Shown one piece after another: positions 35,860 through 45,369 of a stretch of 64,000 bases of DNA. The notes below the pieces were generated by a model. That model did no database searches and had not been told where the DNA came from. It worked only from the letters and a program-made list of their open reading frames with translations. Both the position numbers and the translations under genes were made by a program. How positions within the stretch are numbered: the stretch's first letter is position 1; every line of letters starts with the position of its first letter. This DNA comes from JARRPM01 sp963765545 (GTDB lineage Bacteria > Pseudomonadota > Gammaproteobacteria > Pseudomonadales > Halieaceae): NCBI GenBank assembly GCA_963765545.1, contig CAVXWW010000009.1, forward strand, positions 62,001 to 126,000. The letters are read 5' to 3'.

Positions 35860-37164
35860 TCAGGTCTTGCGCACGTAGACAATGAGGGTGGGAAATTTGT
35901 TTGCGTCGGTCTGCACGATGAACATAAGCCGCCCATCCGTTGACACCGCGCCATCGGCATCCCTGGTCTCAATCTGGCCGCTCGCCTTCACCAGCATGAA
36001 GTTCTGGCCCAGTGAATAGTTGCGGCCACCGGCGGAGTCCAGCAAAACAGCCTCTGCGGTCTGGCCCAGTTTGTCCAGCAACAGCTCCGTGACCGCGGTT
36101 ACCGGCTGGGTGCTGATCCAGGCGCCATAATAGCTGCCGACCAAATTGCTCACTATCTTATCACCGGAGGTGCGCAGACAGATTGCGGCGCCCTGCAGTG
36201 CGGGCGAAACCTGGGTAGCCGTGAAGACACTGCCATCCTGCGACAGGCTGCCCGCGAGCCGCGCACCCGCGTAGTCCAGAATGGTCGTGCCATCCTCGCT
36301 CACGCTGTAACTGATGCCGGCCTGGTTGGCGCCGCCTCCCAGTCGGCGGGACAGAACAACCAGGTTGCCCTCGCCCTTGCCGTTCATATTGGCGCGAAAA
36401 AACAGCGACTGACCATTGGAAAGAACATGGCCACAATAGTAGGTGCCATTGAATGCGTCCTGGCTGGCATTGCTTTGCTTGGCCATCACGTAAGTGACTG
36501 AAATTTCACCGTCGCTGGTATCGGTGTCTGCCAGAGTCAGGAAATCGCCGTTCGCCGTGGCAGCGCCGCCGGGTCCCAGGTTACTACCGATAGGCCCGGT
36601 CAGCAGCAGGCCAGTCGGTGTGCGTTGGAAGCGGGCAGGCGAGCGTTCAAAGGCGCTGCGGGTTCCCGCCTGTTGGCTGGTGAAGCGGTAGCTGCCGTTC
36701 GCGGAAAACATTGCATCCAGCAGTGCGGCGAAGCCTGTCCTGCCCACCGCTCCAAACTGCGAGGCGGTATACAACGCCGAGTCTGGAGTTCCGTTATCCG
36801 GTACAAACACCGCGGTGAGGGGAGGGATTTCCTCGTCCGGGTAGTTTTCATCCCACCAGTCCACCCACTCCTTGTCGTAGTTTTTGATGCAGTTCCGGCC
36901 ACGTGAACCCTTGGCGCAATTCCCTTCCCAGCGGGCAAACTTCCAGCCCGGACGTGGCAGCGCGCGATAGAGCAGGGACTCTGAGCCCGACACCGTGTTT
37001 TCAGTGCAGCGCGGCCAGCCCGCCCTGAACTCTTCCAGAGCGCAGCCGCGCACCCCATTGTTCAGCTCTACGATGTCGCCCTCCCCCTGGATTGCCAGGG
37101 GCTGCCTGCATGCAGCTAGAAATGACAAAAGTGAGACTACAGTCAGCGTTCGAAATATTGTCAT
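35860..37164 (-). CDS. Lipoprotein of unknown function with WxG domain
   Basis: 434 residues. Signal peptide with lipobox LAAC. Residues about 25-120 contain CALEEFRAGW, ALPRPGWKFARWEGNC and a paired Cys, the pattern GxxFxxWxG...C of bacterial surface repeats (Flg_new/InlB-like). The rest has beta-rich repeats (TPTGLLLTGPIGSNLG, NGTYYCGHVLSNGQSLFF, YSVSEDGTTILDYAG, FMLVKASGQIETRD) in about four similar units with no known domain. It probably sits on the outer membrane facing the periplasm or outside. A related N-terminal pattern is found in the lipoprotein at 52333-53445. Confidence 0.6.
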   Translation of the reverse strand: MTIFRTLTVVSLLSFLAACRQPLAIQGEGDIVELNNGVRGCALEEFRAGWPRCTENTVSGSESLLYRALPRPGWKFARWEGNCAKGSRGRNCIKNYDKEWVDWWDENYPDEEIPPLTAVFVPDNGTPDSALYTASQFGAVGRTGFAALLDAMFSANGSYRFTSQQAGTRSAFERSPARFQRTPTGLLLTGPIGSNLGPGGAATANGDFLTLADTDTSDGEISVTYVMAKQSNASQDAFNGTYYCGHVLSNGQSLFFRANMNGKGEGNLVVLSRRLGGGANQAGISYSVSEDGTTILDYAGARLAGSLSQDGSVFTATQVSPALQGAAICLRTSGDKIVSNLVGSYYGAWISTQPVTAVTELLLDKLGQTAEAVLLDSAGGRNYSLGQNFMLVKASGQIETRDADGAVSTDGRLMFIVQTDANKFPTLIVYVRKT

Positions 37165-37340
37165 CCTGGAAGAGCGTGTCCTGTGCCGGGGTCAGCGGGA
37201 ATGATACCCGACAACGTCGCCGGGACAAATGAACCCGGTGTCGGTTATTCTGATTTGCCTGGCATGCCACGGGTCGATGGACAGCAAGCTGCCCCGACCA
37301 TGCCGCGGTAGAGCAGTAATAGTCTTACTTGGGGATTTCT

Positions 37341-37550
37341 ATGAAAGCGGGGAAATACCGACATTACAAAGGGGGAGAATACCGGGTGCAGGGAGTGGCC
37401 AGACATTCGGAGACCGGAGAGCAGCTGGTGGTATATACACCTTTGTATGGAGAGGGGGGGCTCTGGGTGCGGCCGCTGTCTATGTTTGAAGAAACCGTGC
37501 AGCACGCTGGCCAGGAGGTGCCCCGGTTTAAATACACCGGGGCCGATTGA
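37341..37550 (+). CDS. DUF1653 family protein
   Basis: 69 residues from ATG 37341, which follows TTGGGGAT. The family pattern is GKYRHYKGGEYRVQGVARHSETGEQLVVY and GGLWVRPLSMFEETV, a small beta-barrel fold of unknown function that is widespread in proteobacteria. No operon partners; it ends 18 bases before a GST-like gene on the opposite strand. Confidence 0.85.
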   Translation: MKAGKYRHYKGGEYRVQGVARHSETGEQLVVYTPLYGEGGLWVRPLSMFEETVQHAGQEVPRFKYTGAD

Positions 37551-37568
37551 GGGCGGGGCGCCTGCGGT

Positions 37569-38324
37569 TCAGGCCGGGGCCCGGTGATCCGCGATGATCG
37601 ACCCGCAGCGGGCAATCTCTTCCTCGTGGGACGCCTCCCGCCAGATTTCCTTCAAAGCGGCGTCGTACCACTCGACCATGGTGGGTAATTGCATCATGGT
37701 CTGCTGGTAGGTCTTTGCAACACCGGACAGTGGCAGTTGGTAAGACTCGATACGAAAGACCACGGGAGCAAAAAAAGCATCGACTGCGGTGAATGCGGCG
37801 CCAGCCAGAAACGGCCCGCCGAAGCGTTCCAGCCCCTCACACCAGAGTTCATCGAGACGGGCCAGATCCTGCTCCAGACCCTCGCTCACGTCATGGAGCG
37901 ATATGCGCTGGCCACAGGTCATGCTGCACTCATTGCGCAGGGCGTTGAAACCCGAGTGCATCTCGGCGCTGGCGCAGCGGGCCCAGCTGCGCAGGAACTT
38001 GTCCTGCGGCCACACCCCGGGGTGGGATTCCGCCAGGTATTCCGTGATTGCCAGTGAGTCCCATACGACCTGCCCCTCGTCGACCAGGCAAGGTACCTTG
38101 GCACTGGGGCTGAATGTGCGAAATGCCTGGTGATTCCCATCGTCGGAGAAGGGATGAACGACCTCGGAAAAAGGAATCTCCAGGGTGCGCAGTAAGAGCC
38201 AGGGACGAAGGGACCAGGAGGAGTAGTTTTTGTTGGCGATATGAAGGGTGTACAAGCGAGTTTCCAGTAAGGGCGGGTCGCGAAAAGAGGCCGGGGGATG
38301 GGATAGCCCATCAGCCCGGCTCAT
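37569..38324 (-). CDS. Glutathione S-transferase family protein
   Basis: 251 residues from ATG 38324. The GST fold begins at LYTLHIANKNYSSWSLRPWLL, so a start at TTG 38255 is possible; the first 23 residues do not look like a domain. KVPCLVDEGQVVWDSLAITEYL is the glutathione-binding block, and the C-domain contains FLAGAAFTAVDAFFAPVVFRI. It probably conjugates or isomerises electrophiles in the cytoplasm. It precedes the aldehyde dehydrogenase gene by 18 bases on the same strand. Confidence 0.8.
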   Translation of the reverse strand: MSRADGLSHPPASFRDPPLLETRLYTLHIANKNYSSWSLRPWLLLRTLEIPFSEVVHPFSDDGNHQAFRTFSPSAKVPCLVDEGQVVWDSLAITEYLAESHPGVWPQDKFLRSWARCASAEMHSGFNALRNECSMTCGQRISLHDVSEGLEQDLARLDELWCEGLERFGGPFLAGAAFTAVDAFFAPVVFRIESYQLPLSGVAKTYQQTMMQLPTMVEWYDAALKEIWREASHEEEIARCGSIIADHRAPA

Positions 38325-38342
38325 TGTGCTGCCGGCGATAGC

Positions 38343-39695
38343 CTACATCATCGACAGTACCGCACGCTCGTGTGACAGCTCCTTGAATCCGTGTATGCCG
38401 TGGTAGCGCCCCATGCCGCTATTGTTGACGCCACCAAAGGGCAGGTTGTGTTCGATACAGTGCATCACACAATTATTTACGGTGACGCCGCCGGAAGAGG
38501 TGCGCTGCAGCATCTCCTGGACAAACTCCTCACTTTGGGTGAACAGATACAGGGCCAGGGGCTTGGGCTGCTTCTGGATAGCCGACACCGCCTCGTCGAT
38601 ATGCTTGTAGGTAAACACTGACAGAATCGGACCAAAAGTCTCCTCTGACATGATTCGGGCATCCTGGGGGACATCGGTGAGCAGAGTGGGGTGAATGGAG
38701 AGGTTTTGCGGGTCAACCTCGCCACCAAATAGCACTTGCGCGCCCCTTTCCCGGGCGTCGTCGATATACCCACGGACCCTGTCAAAGTTGCGCTGGTCAA
38801 TGATTTTGCCCTGCTCGTCGGCATCGAGCTCGCCATCGCGGTAGAACATGGCCTGGTAGGTGGCCTTTACCCCGGCCAGAAATTCGTCCTTATGTTCCTC
38901 GGCAATCCAGATATTTTCCGGGCAAAGGCAAACCTGCCCGCTGTTCATATTGCGTATCGCGGCGATTTTTGCCGCGGCATCCGCTATGTCAGCGGTGCGG
39001 TCGATAATCACGGGGTTTTTGCCGCCCAGCTCCAGCGTCACCGAGGCGAGGTGTTTGGCCGCCGCCGCCATCACCAGTTTGCCGACGGCAGGGCTGCCGG
39101 TAAAAAATATGTGGTTGACGGGCAGCTCCAGCAACTGGTTCGCGAGGTCGACGCCACCTTCAAATACCGCAATCTCGGCCGGGTCAAATACCTCTCTTAT
39201 GATCTCGGCGGTGACCTTGCTTGTCTCCGGGGCCATCTCATTCGGTTTTACGATGGCGCAGTTGCCGGCGGCGATAATGGGTACAAGCGGCTGGAAAACC
39301 AGGTTAAACGGGAAGTTCCACGGCCCGAACAACAGCACAATGCCCCGCGCTTCATAGGACAGCCAGGCGCTGGCATCGGCAAATTGCTCTGAGGTCTTGA
39401 TCTCTACAGGACTCATCCAGTCGGCCAGGTTCTCGATCGCGTCGTCCAGATCGACGTAGCAAAGTGACAGCTCCAGGCCCGCCGCGGAATCGTTTTTGCG
39501 CAGATCCGCATAGAGCGCCTTTTTAACGTCCGCCTCACGCGCCTGTATCGCTGTCTTGAGTTTCTTCAGGGTTGCGATGCGCTGTTCGACCGTCGAGCTT
39601 TTTACCTGCCATTGGTGATTGTATTGCAGGTCAAAAATCCGGGCTGGCTCGTTGTTTTCCACTTTCTTGAGTTGCGGTTCCATAGTGAATTCCAT
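38343..39695 (-). CDS. Aldehyde dehydrogenase (coniferyl-aldehyde/class 3 type)
   Basis: 450 residues. The catalytic Glu lies in LELGGKNP (about 222) and the catalytic Cys256 in NSGQVC. The NAD-binding FFTGSPAVGK and GPWNFPFNLVFQP blocks are present. The length is short, typical of the class 3/coniferyl aldehyde type. It oxidises aldehydes to acids with NAD(P), possibly acting on products of the P450 and monooxygenases nearby (inference). ATG 39695 or 39683 could be the start; neither has a clear ribosome site. Confidence 0.85.
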   Translation of the reverse strand: MEFTMEPQLKKVENNEPARIFDLQYNHQWQVKSSTVEQRIATLKKLKTAIQAREADVKKALYADLRKNDSAAGLELSLCYVDLDDAIENLADWMSPVEIKTSEQFADASAWLSYEARGIVLLFGPWNFPFNLVFQPLVPIIAAGNCAIVKPNEMAPETSKVTAEIIREVFDPAEIAVFEGGVDLANQLLELPVNHIFFTGSPAVGKLVMAAAAKHLASVTLELGGKNPVIIDRTADIADAAAKIAAIRNMNSGQVCLCPENIWIAEEHKDEFLAGVKATYQAMFYRDGELDADEQGKIIDQRNFDRVRGYIDDARERGAQVLFGGEVDPQNLSIHPTLLTDVPQDARIMSEETFGPILSVFTYKHIDEAVSAIQKQPKPLALYLFTQSEEFVQEMLQRTSSGGVTVNNCVMHCIEHNLPFGGVNNSGMGRYHGIHGFKELSHERAVLSMM

Positions 39696-39860
39696 TCAAA
39701 GGTGGTAGGGGAGCAAAAAGATCTGTCTTTAGTGAACGCAACCAGTATAGAACAAGATCACCGGCGCCGGGGCGGGCTTGGACCTGTTGCCGGGTGAATG
39801 AGGGCGGGTGGGGCCGCGGGTACTGGTAAACAGGCGGGGGCGGTCCCGCCACTGCCTGGG

Positions 39861-41093
39861 TCAGTTGCGCTCTATCACATCGAAACTTATCGGCATCGAT
39901 TTGATTCCATTGATAAAATTGGAGCGCAGCCAGGAAATGTCGCCGTCCATGCGCGGGTTCCTGATGCGGCCGAGTATTTCCTCGAAGATGACTTTCAATT
40001 CCAGCCTGGCCAGGTGCGAACCCAGGCAGAAATGTTCACCAATGCCGAAGGCACGGTGGCTATTCTTCAGTTCTTCGCGCTGGGCGCGGGTAATATCAAA
40101 GCGGTCGCTATCGCTGAAAAAGTCCTCGTCGGCGCTGGCGGCACCATAGTACATCTGGATCTTGTCCCCTTTCTTGATCAGCTGCCCGCCAACCTCAACA
40201 TCCTCGGTGGCTGTACGTCGAAAAGCGATTACCGCAGGGTTGTAGCGCAGGAACTCCTCGATAGCGCCTTCGAGTAGATCGGGGTTGTCCGCCAGCTGCT
40301 GGTATTGGTCGTGCTCGATCAGGAGTCGCATACCGTGGCCGGTGACGGTGCGCGTGGTTTCATTGCCGGCGACGATCAGTAGCAAAAAGAAGTAACAAAA
40401 CTCTTCATCGGTGAGGGGTTCGTCCTCCACGGTGCCGTTGAGCAGTACGTTGACGATGTCATCTTTGGGGTTGGTGCGTTGTTCCGCAGCCAGTTCCTGG
40501 GCCATCATGAACATCTCCATCATGGCCATGGTGCCTTCTTCCTGGGTTGTGGACAGGTCCGGGTCATCCATGCCAATCATGATGTTGGTGAGCTCGAACA
40601 GCCGTCGCCGCTTGTCCAGTGGTACTCCCATCAGCTCGCAAATGGCAATCAGTGGCAGTTCCGCGGCGATGTCCTCCACAAACTCACAGCGGCCGTCTGC
40701 CACTGCCTTGTCGAGGATCTCCTTGGCAATTTCCCTGAATCGCGCCTCGTAGGAGTCCACCACCCTCGGGGTAAAGGCATTGCGCACCAGGCGGCGGTAC
40801 TTTATGTGCTTGGGTGGGTCCATGTTGATGATCTGCAGTCGCATCATGGCGAGCATTTCGTCATCCTGCTCGTGCAGGAAGCAGGTCTCGAGCTCCGATG
40901 AAAACAGCAGCGGGTTCTTCGAAATGAAGTCCAGGTCCCGACGCCGTGTTACTGCCCAGAAACCGCGGTTCTGGGCGGGGTCCTCGTGCCAGTAGACGGG
41001 CTGGGAGTTGCGCAGGTACTTGAAAGTTTCCCTGGGCATGCCGCCCGAGTAGGTTTCTGGTGCAGTGAGGTCAAACACAGGACAGCCGGACAT
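39861..41093 (-). CDS. Cytochrome P450
   Basis: 410 residues from ATG 41093 (MSGCPVFDL), which follows GGAG at 9 bases; an upstream ATG at 41156 adds an unlikely N-terminus. I-helix AGNETT, ExxR in EEFLRYNP, and the haem loop FGIGEHFCLGSHLAR. MDPPKHIKYRRLVRNAFTPR is common in soluble bacterial P450s of the alkane/terpenoid type. It hydroxylates an unknown hydrophobic substrate with electrons from a ferredoxin not encoded here. It shares a strand with the haloalkane-dehalogenase-like gene upstream. Confidence 0.9.
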   Translation of the reverse strand: MSGCPVFDLTAPETYSGGMPRETFKYLRNSQPVYWHEDPAQNRGFWAVTRRRDLDFISKNPLLFSSELETCFLHEQDDEMLAMMRLQIINMDPPKHIKYRRLVRNAFTPRVVDSYEARFREIAKEILDKAVADGRCEFVEDIAAELPLIAICELMGVPLDKRRRLFELTNIMIGMDDPDLSTTQEEGTMAMMEMFMMAQELAAEQRTNPKDDIVNVLLNGTVEDEPLTDEEFCYFFLLLIVAGNETTRTVTGHGMRLLIEHDQYQQLADNPDLLEGAIEEFLRYNPAVIAFRRTATEDVEVGGQLIKKGDKIQMYYGAASADEDFFSDSDRFDITRAQREELKNSHRAFGIGEHFCLGSHLARLELKVIFEEILGRIRNPRMDGDISWLRSNFINGIKSMPISFDVIERN

Positions 41094-41313
41094 TGAAAGT
41101 GCTCCGTAAGTAAAGAGGCAGGGTTGTGTCAGGCCCATGGGGGGCGGTCGGTTCACGGGCCTGCAATCGGGAAACTATAAACCAGTAAACGGCACAGCAA
41201 CAGGTAGCCTGGTACTGATAGCTTGACCGCAGGTTAAAGATTTTCCCGCAGTGCCCTGGGCCAGGGGATGTCAATCCGGGTCGAAATGCCAGCGGTGGCC
41301 GCCCCGCTGAAAG

Positions 41314-42228
41314 TCAGGGGTGAGACTGCATGAATTGCTGAATCATTGCGACCAGTACTTCCGGGGCATCTTCCTGGCAGAAGTGTCCAACCCCCGGCAG
41401 TTCTACAATAGGGGCGCCGGGGAACAGGCCGCGAAAGTCGCTCATTGCCCATCCCGGGTCTATCGCCCGGTCTTCCAGGCCGTAGGCCAGCATCGCGGGG
41501 ATGGCTGTTACCGCTTCCAGGTTGCCGGTCTCAAGCCCGGCCACGACATATTCCTGGAATCTGGAGTAATGGACATCCAGCGGGAACTCTATCCCGCCGA
41601 TACAGCTGTCCCGGTCAGGGAAGGGCGCTGAGTAAGCCCGAATCCAGGTATCGTCCACGGCGGCAGTGTTTTGAAAGCCGACGATTTTCATTACCGACAG
41701 CACTGTGGAGCCAAGCTCGCCCAGGATGCCGCGCAGTGTGCCCGCCTCCTCATGCTTTTCTATCCATTGAAACCAGGCTGTCTTCTCGGCCGGGGGCGTA
41801 CCTCCGCCATAACCGAAGAGCGTGTTCATCAGGGCCAGCCGCTTTACCCTGTCCGGGTGCCTGATGGTGTAGGCCCCGGTGATAGGGCCGCCCCAGTCCT
41901 GGCAGACGAAGGTAATATTCTCCAGCGCCAGGTCATCGATGAATTTCTCCAGGTTCTCCACGTGGGACTTCAGGGTATACACGCGGTCCTGGGGCGTCTC
42001 GGATTTACCAAAACCCATGTGGTCCGGAACGATGACGCGATAGTGGCGGGACAGCGCAGGGATAAAGTTGCGATAGAGGTAACCCCAGGTGGGCTCTCCA
42101 TGGAGGCAGACGATGGTCTCGGCGCCCTTTGGCCCCTCATCAACATAGTGCTGCTTGAACCCCGCTGCATGTGAAAAGTGGGGTTTGAATGGCCAGGTTC
42201 CGTCGAAGGTCTCGTTGGCATGTATCAT
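41314..42228 (-). CDS. Haloalkane-dehalogenase-like alpha/beta hydrolase
   Basis: 304 residues from ATG 42228 (MIHANETFDG). Oxyanion/halide block HGEPTW at 43-48, the nucleophile Asp111 in CQDWGGPI with the halide-binding Trp next to it, and the C-terminal His in GVGHFCQEDAPE. This set fits haloalkane dehalogenases, which hydrolyse carbon-halogen bonds; the catalytic acid cannot be pinned from sequence alone. It might equally be an epoxide-hydrolase-like enzyme, but those have Asp in a different context. Divergent from the sulfotransferase gene. Confidence 0.75.
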   Translation of the reverse strand: MIHANETFDGTWPFKPHFSHAAGFKQHYVDEGPKGAETIVCLHGEPTWGYLYRNFIPALSRHYRVIVPDHMGFGKSETPQDRVYTLKSHVENLEKFIDDLALENITFVCQDWGGPITGAYTIRHPDRVKRLALMNTLFGYGGGTPPAEKTAWFQWIEKHEEAGTLRGILGELGSTVLSVMKIVGFQNTAAVDDTWIRAYSAPFPDRDSCIGGIEFPLDVHYSRFQEYVVAGLETGNLEAVTAIPAMLAYGLEDRAIDPGWAMSDFRGLFPGAPIVELPGVGHFCQEDAPEVLVAMIQQFMQSHP

Positions 42229-42424
42229 ACGTCGTAACTCGCAGTGATGTGTGGTCACCAAGTATAGGAAATATTGTCAGGGTCGAATCAGCACCCGGGA
42301 AAAAGACAGGTGGGTGGCGCTGTGCGCGTCGGTGTGCGCCGTATCAGTGAGCCTTGTTGGTCCTTGTAGTGATTCTGAACTAGCATGCTGGTTCCACTTG
42401 CTGCCCCGAGGCACCGCTTGCCAG

Positions 42425-43357
42425 ATGAAGCTACCCGTTAGAAGTCGCGTCTATCAATGTCACCATTTCGACAGTAACCGCTGGAACTACCTGGACCACC
42501 GAGACAATGATATTGTCATCGCAACATCCTACAAGGCCGGCACGACCTGGGCCCAGGGGATAATTGCCAACCTTCTTTTCCCCGATGGCAACTTCCCCGC
42601 GCCACCGGAGGCACTGTCTCCCTGGCTGGATATGCGGCTTGTGCCCCTTGAGCTGGTGCTGGGTGCCCTGGATGCGCAGCAGAACCGGCGTTTCATAAAA
42701 ACCCATTTGCCCCTGGATGGGATGCGTTACGAGAAAGACGTCAAATACCTGTATGTGACCCGCGATGGACGCGATGTATTCATGTCGCTGTGGAACCATT
42801 TTCGCAATATGACACCGGAATTTGTCGGCCTGCTCAATGCGATTCCCGGGCGGGCAGGGCCGGAATTTCCCACAGCACCAGAGGATATTCACGATTTTTG
42901 GAGCGGGTGGGTAAGCAAAAGCCTGTTTGAGAATGAGGTCGGGGGCTGGCCTTACTGGTCCCATTTGTCCAATGTGCAATCCTGGTGGGACTACCGACAC
43001 CTGTCCAATATACGGCTGGTTCACTACAATGATTTACTCGCCGATATTGAATCCCAGATGCGTGGGATTGCCCGTTTTCTTGAGATAGACGTACCCGAGT
43101 CAGCGTGGCCTCGAATAATTGAAGCGGTTTCCTTCGGAGAGATGAAGGCCCGGGGTGACCTCTATGTGCCCGGTGGTGGCGTTTTCTGGAAGGGAGGTGC
43201 CGAGACTTTTATGAATAAAGGCATCAATGGCCGCTGGAAAGACGTCCTGACTGAGGGTGAACTGGCTCAGTATGAGTCAGCTTGCGAGCGGGCGCTCTCG
43301 CCTGATTGCAGGGAATGGCTTGCGACCGGTGGGCCGTGTCCGGGCGCAACCGATTAG
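42425..43357 (+). CDS. Cytosolic-type sulfotransferase (Sulfotransfer_1)
   Basis: 310 residues from ATG 42425; a longer open frame reaches 42251 but lacks a domain. The 5'-phosphosulfate loop TSYKAGTTWAQ, the 3'-phosphate block YVTRDGRDVFMSLWNHF, and the C-terminal GINGRW element (RKGxxGxW-like) are all present, as in the eukaryotic cytosolic family. Unlike the sulfotransferases in the polysaccharide locus it should act on small hydroxy compounds, perhaps P450 products (inference). Divergent from the haloalkane-dehalogenase-like gene. Confidence 0.85.
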   Translation: MKLPVRSRVYQCHHFDSNRWNYLDHRDNDIVIATSYKAGTTWAQGIIANLLFPDGNFPAPPEALSPWLDMRLVPLELVLGALDAQQNRRFIKTHLPLDGMRYEKDVKYLYVTRDGRDVFMSLWNHFRNMTPEFVGLLNAIPGRAGPEFPTAPEDIHDFWSGWVSKSLFENEVGGWPYWSHLSNVQSWWDYRHLSNIRLVHYNDLLADIESQMRGIARFLEIDVPESAWPRIIEAVSFGEMKARGDLYVPGGGVFWKGGAETFMNKGINGRWKDVLTEGELAQYESACERALSPDCREWLATGGPCPGATD

Positions 43358-43426
43358 CGGGCTTGCCGCTTTACCTTCGCCCACGCTGGTCTATGCTTGC
43401 TGAACCGTTTTTCAGGAGGAAGCACT

Positions 43427-43882
43427 ATGAACGACATCAGTATTCCTGAGTACCTGCCCGACTGGATCAAGGATCACATTGCTATTTATCTCAAGGACGG
43501 GGAGGCAGGACACTATTGGGACGCGTCCCAGGGCGGCGGCGAGGGCATGCTCACCACCTTGTTGCTCACCACCACCGGCCGTAAATCCGGAAAACGCCTT
43601 GTCCTGCCGCTCATCTACAGACCGACAAGCGATGGCGGCTATTGTGTGATCGCCTCCAAGGGCGGAGCGCCGGCGAACCCGGCATGGTTTCTCAATCTCG
43701 AGGCGAGTCCTTCGGTCCAGATTCAGGTGGCAACGCAAAAATATGATGCGGTAGCCAGGGTGGCCCAGGGTGAGGAACGAGAACGGCTTTGGCAGCTGAT
43801 GGTTGACTACTACGCACCCTATACGGATTATCAGGCCGCAACCGAGCGACAAATCCCGGTCGTGGTGCTGGACCCGGTTTGA
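43427..43882 (+). CDS. F420-type nitroreductase family protein (DDN-like)
   Basis: 151 residues from ATG 43427, after AGGAGGAAG. The family block GEGMLTTLLLTTTGRKSGK, VLPLIYRPTSDGGYCVIASKGG, NPAWFLNLEASPSVQIQV and YAPYTDYQAATERQIPVVVLDP fits deazaflavin-dependent nitroreductases/quinone reductases (Rv3547-type). F420 is uncommon in Gammaproteobacteria, so the cofactor may be F420 or another flavin. It is followed 25 bases later by a lipocalin-like gene. Confidence 0.8.
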   Translation: MNDISIPEYLPDWIKDHIAIYLKDGEAGHYWDASQGGGEGMLTTLLLTTTGRKSGKRLVLPLIYRPTSDGGYCVIASKGGAPANPAWFLNLEASPSVQIQVATQKYDAVARVAQGEERERLWQLMVDYYAPYTDYQAATERQIPVVVLDPV

Positions 43883-43907
43883 GGTGCGACATACAGGAGA
43901 TGATAGT

Positions 43908-44366
43908 GTGAATGATGAGCGAGACCGGACGCTGAAAGAGCTGGCCGGTGTATGGCGCCTGGTGTCATCCGAGTTCAGGACCTCATCCGGCGAGGTGGTA
44001 TACCCGCTCGGTGAAGATGCGCTTGGCCAGGCGATTTTTACTGATTCGGGATATTTGTCCGCACAGCTTATGCGTTCCGGAAGGCCGAACTTTGCCTCGG
44101 GTGATCAGGCAGGCGGAACACCGCAAGAAGTTCAGGCTGCATTGCAGGGCTATGCGGCGTACTACGGCCGCTGTGAACTGGATGTGGAAAACAGGACTAT
44201 TACCACCACGGTCGAAGGCAGCCTCTTCCCGAACTGGGTTGGCAGCCGCCAGTTGCGCTATTACGAGCTGTCTGCAAAGCAACTCGTGTTAAGAACGCCC
44301 CCCATAGCCTTTGGTGACAAGGAGTTTACCGGCGTACTGAATTGGGAGCGTGTGTCGGGATACTAA
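43908..44366 (+). CDS. Lipocalin-like domain protein
   Basis: 152 residues from GTG 43908, after AGGAGA. ELAGVWRLVSSEFRTSSGEVVYPLG is the start of a Lipocalin_5 barrel, followed by GQAIFTDSGYLSAQLM, YYGRCELDVENRTITTTVEGS and FTGVLNWERV. No signal peptide. It could bind a small hydrophobic molecule such as the substrate or product of the neighbouring enzymes (inference). Probably one operon with the nitroreductase. Confidence 0.75.
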   Translation: MNDERDRTLKELAGVWRLVSSEFRTSSGEVVYPLGEDALGQAIFTDSGYLSAQLMRSGRPNFASGDQAGGTPQEVQAALQGYAAYYGRCELDVENRTITTTVEGSLFPNWVGSRQLRYYELSAKQLVLRTPPIAFGDKEFTGVLNWERVSGY

Positions 44367-44502
44367 ACCAGCCAGGCTTGCTGCTACCTGCGGTGGACGG
44401 GTATTGATTTGGGCTAACTATTCCAACTTTTGTCAGGTTTTACGGTGTTTAGCCTTCATGGCTGGGCTACAATCGGGTCGGGCATAAAAAAGACGTAGTG
44501 AC

Positions 44503-45216
44503 GTGAAATTTCTATCGGGGCTTATTTTCAGTGTGTTCTATTGCTGCGCCATGCACGCTGTGGCTGATGCGGATATTGCTGTGCCTGGCAAGAGTGCTTC
44601 CGCCGCTGAGATTCCCGCGCAACAACCTTCAATGAAGATATTCAAGTACCGCGACAGTAACGGCGTTCGTGCTTTTTCCGACCGGGCACCCTCCGGCAGG
44701 CGATACGAGGTTATCCAGCTGTCCTGTTTTGCCTGCAATCTCAGGTCCAGTGTCGACTGGCACAGTATTCCGTTGAAGCTCGATGCTTTTACCGCGGCTA
44801 TCGATTCCGCGTCACGGCAGTATCGCGTGGACCCGGCCCTGATACGTGCGGTAATTCACGCCGAATCGGCCTTCAAACCCTCGGCAAAGTCCAAGAAAGG
44901 AGCCCTTGGGCTGATGCAGTTGATGCCTGACACGGCCAAGGATATGGGCGTCGATAATGCCCTTGCGCCAGAGGAAAACATTCGCGGCGGTGTTCGTTAC
45001 CTCGCCTGGCTGCTGGAGCAGCACGGCGGTAATACCCTGCTTGCGACGGCGGCTTATAACGCCGGGCCCGGCGCGGTAAGGCGGTACAAGGGAATCCCCC
45101 CTTTTGAAGAAACTGAAACCTATGTCAAACGGGTAAGGATTCTTCACAGTCGTTATAGAAATGCGCTGGTTGCCAATACTTCCGGTCGCAGTGTGTCCCT
45201 TACCGCTTCTTATTAA
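44503..45216 (+). CDS. Lytic transglycosylase (DUF4124 plus SLT domain)
   Basis: 237 residues from GTG 44503. Signal peptide ends at about VADA. A short DUF4124-type region follows (FKYRDSNGVRAFSDRAPSG) and then the SLT domain: catalytic Glu in HAESAFKPSAKSKKGALGLMQLMP, and AYNAGPGAV. It cleaves peptidoglycan glycan strands in the periplasm and makes 1,6-anhydro ends. It stands alone. Confidence 0.9.
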   Translation: MKFLSGLIFSVFYCCAMHAVADADIAVPGKSASAAEIPAQQPSMKIFKYRDSNGVRAFSDRAPSGRRYEVIQLSCFACNLRSSVDWHSIPLKLDAFTAAIDSASRQYRVDPALIRAVIHAESAFKPSAKSKKGALGLMQLMPDTAKDMGVDNALAPEENIRGGVRYLAWLLEQHGGNTLLATAAYNAGPGAVRRYKGIPPFEETETYVKRVRILHSRYRNALVANTSGRSVSLTASY

Positions 45217-45369
45217 TCTCCGCGGTACCTGCCTGGGCTGGCAGTCCTGCCTCCGTTAACCCCCTCAAACTAAAAAACACCTGTAGGGCTTAAAATCCTC
45301 TCTGGCTGGCCTGGGCCTGCTAAACTCTTCGCGTGTTTACGCCGCACAATTGATACAGGGAGAAGTATA

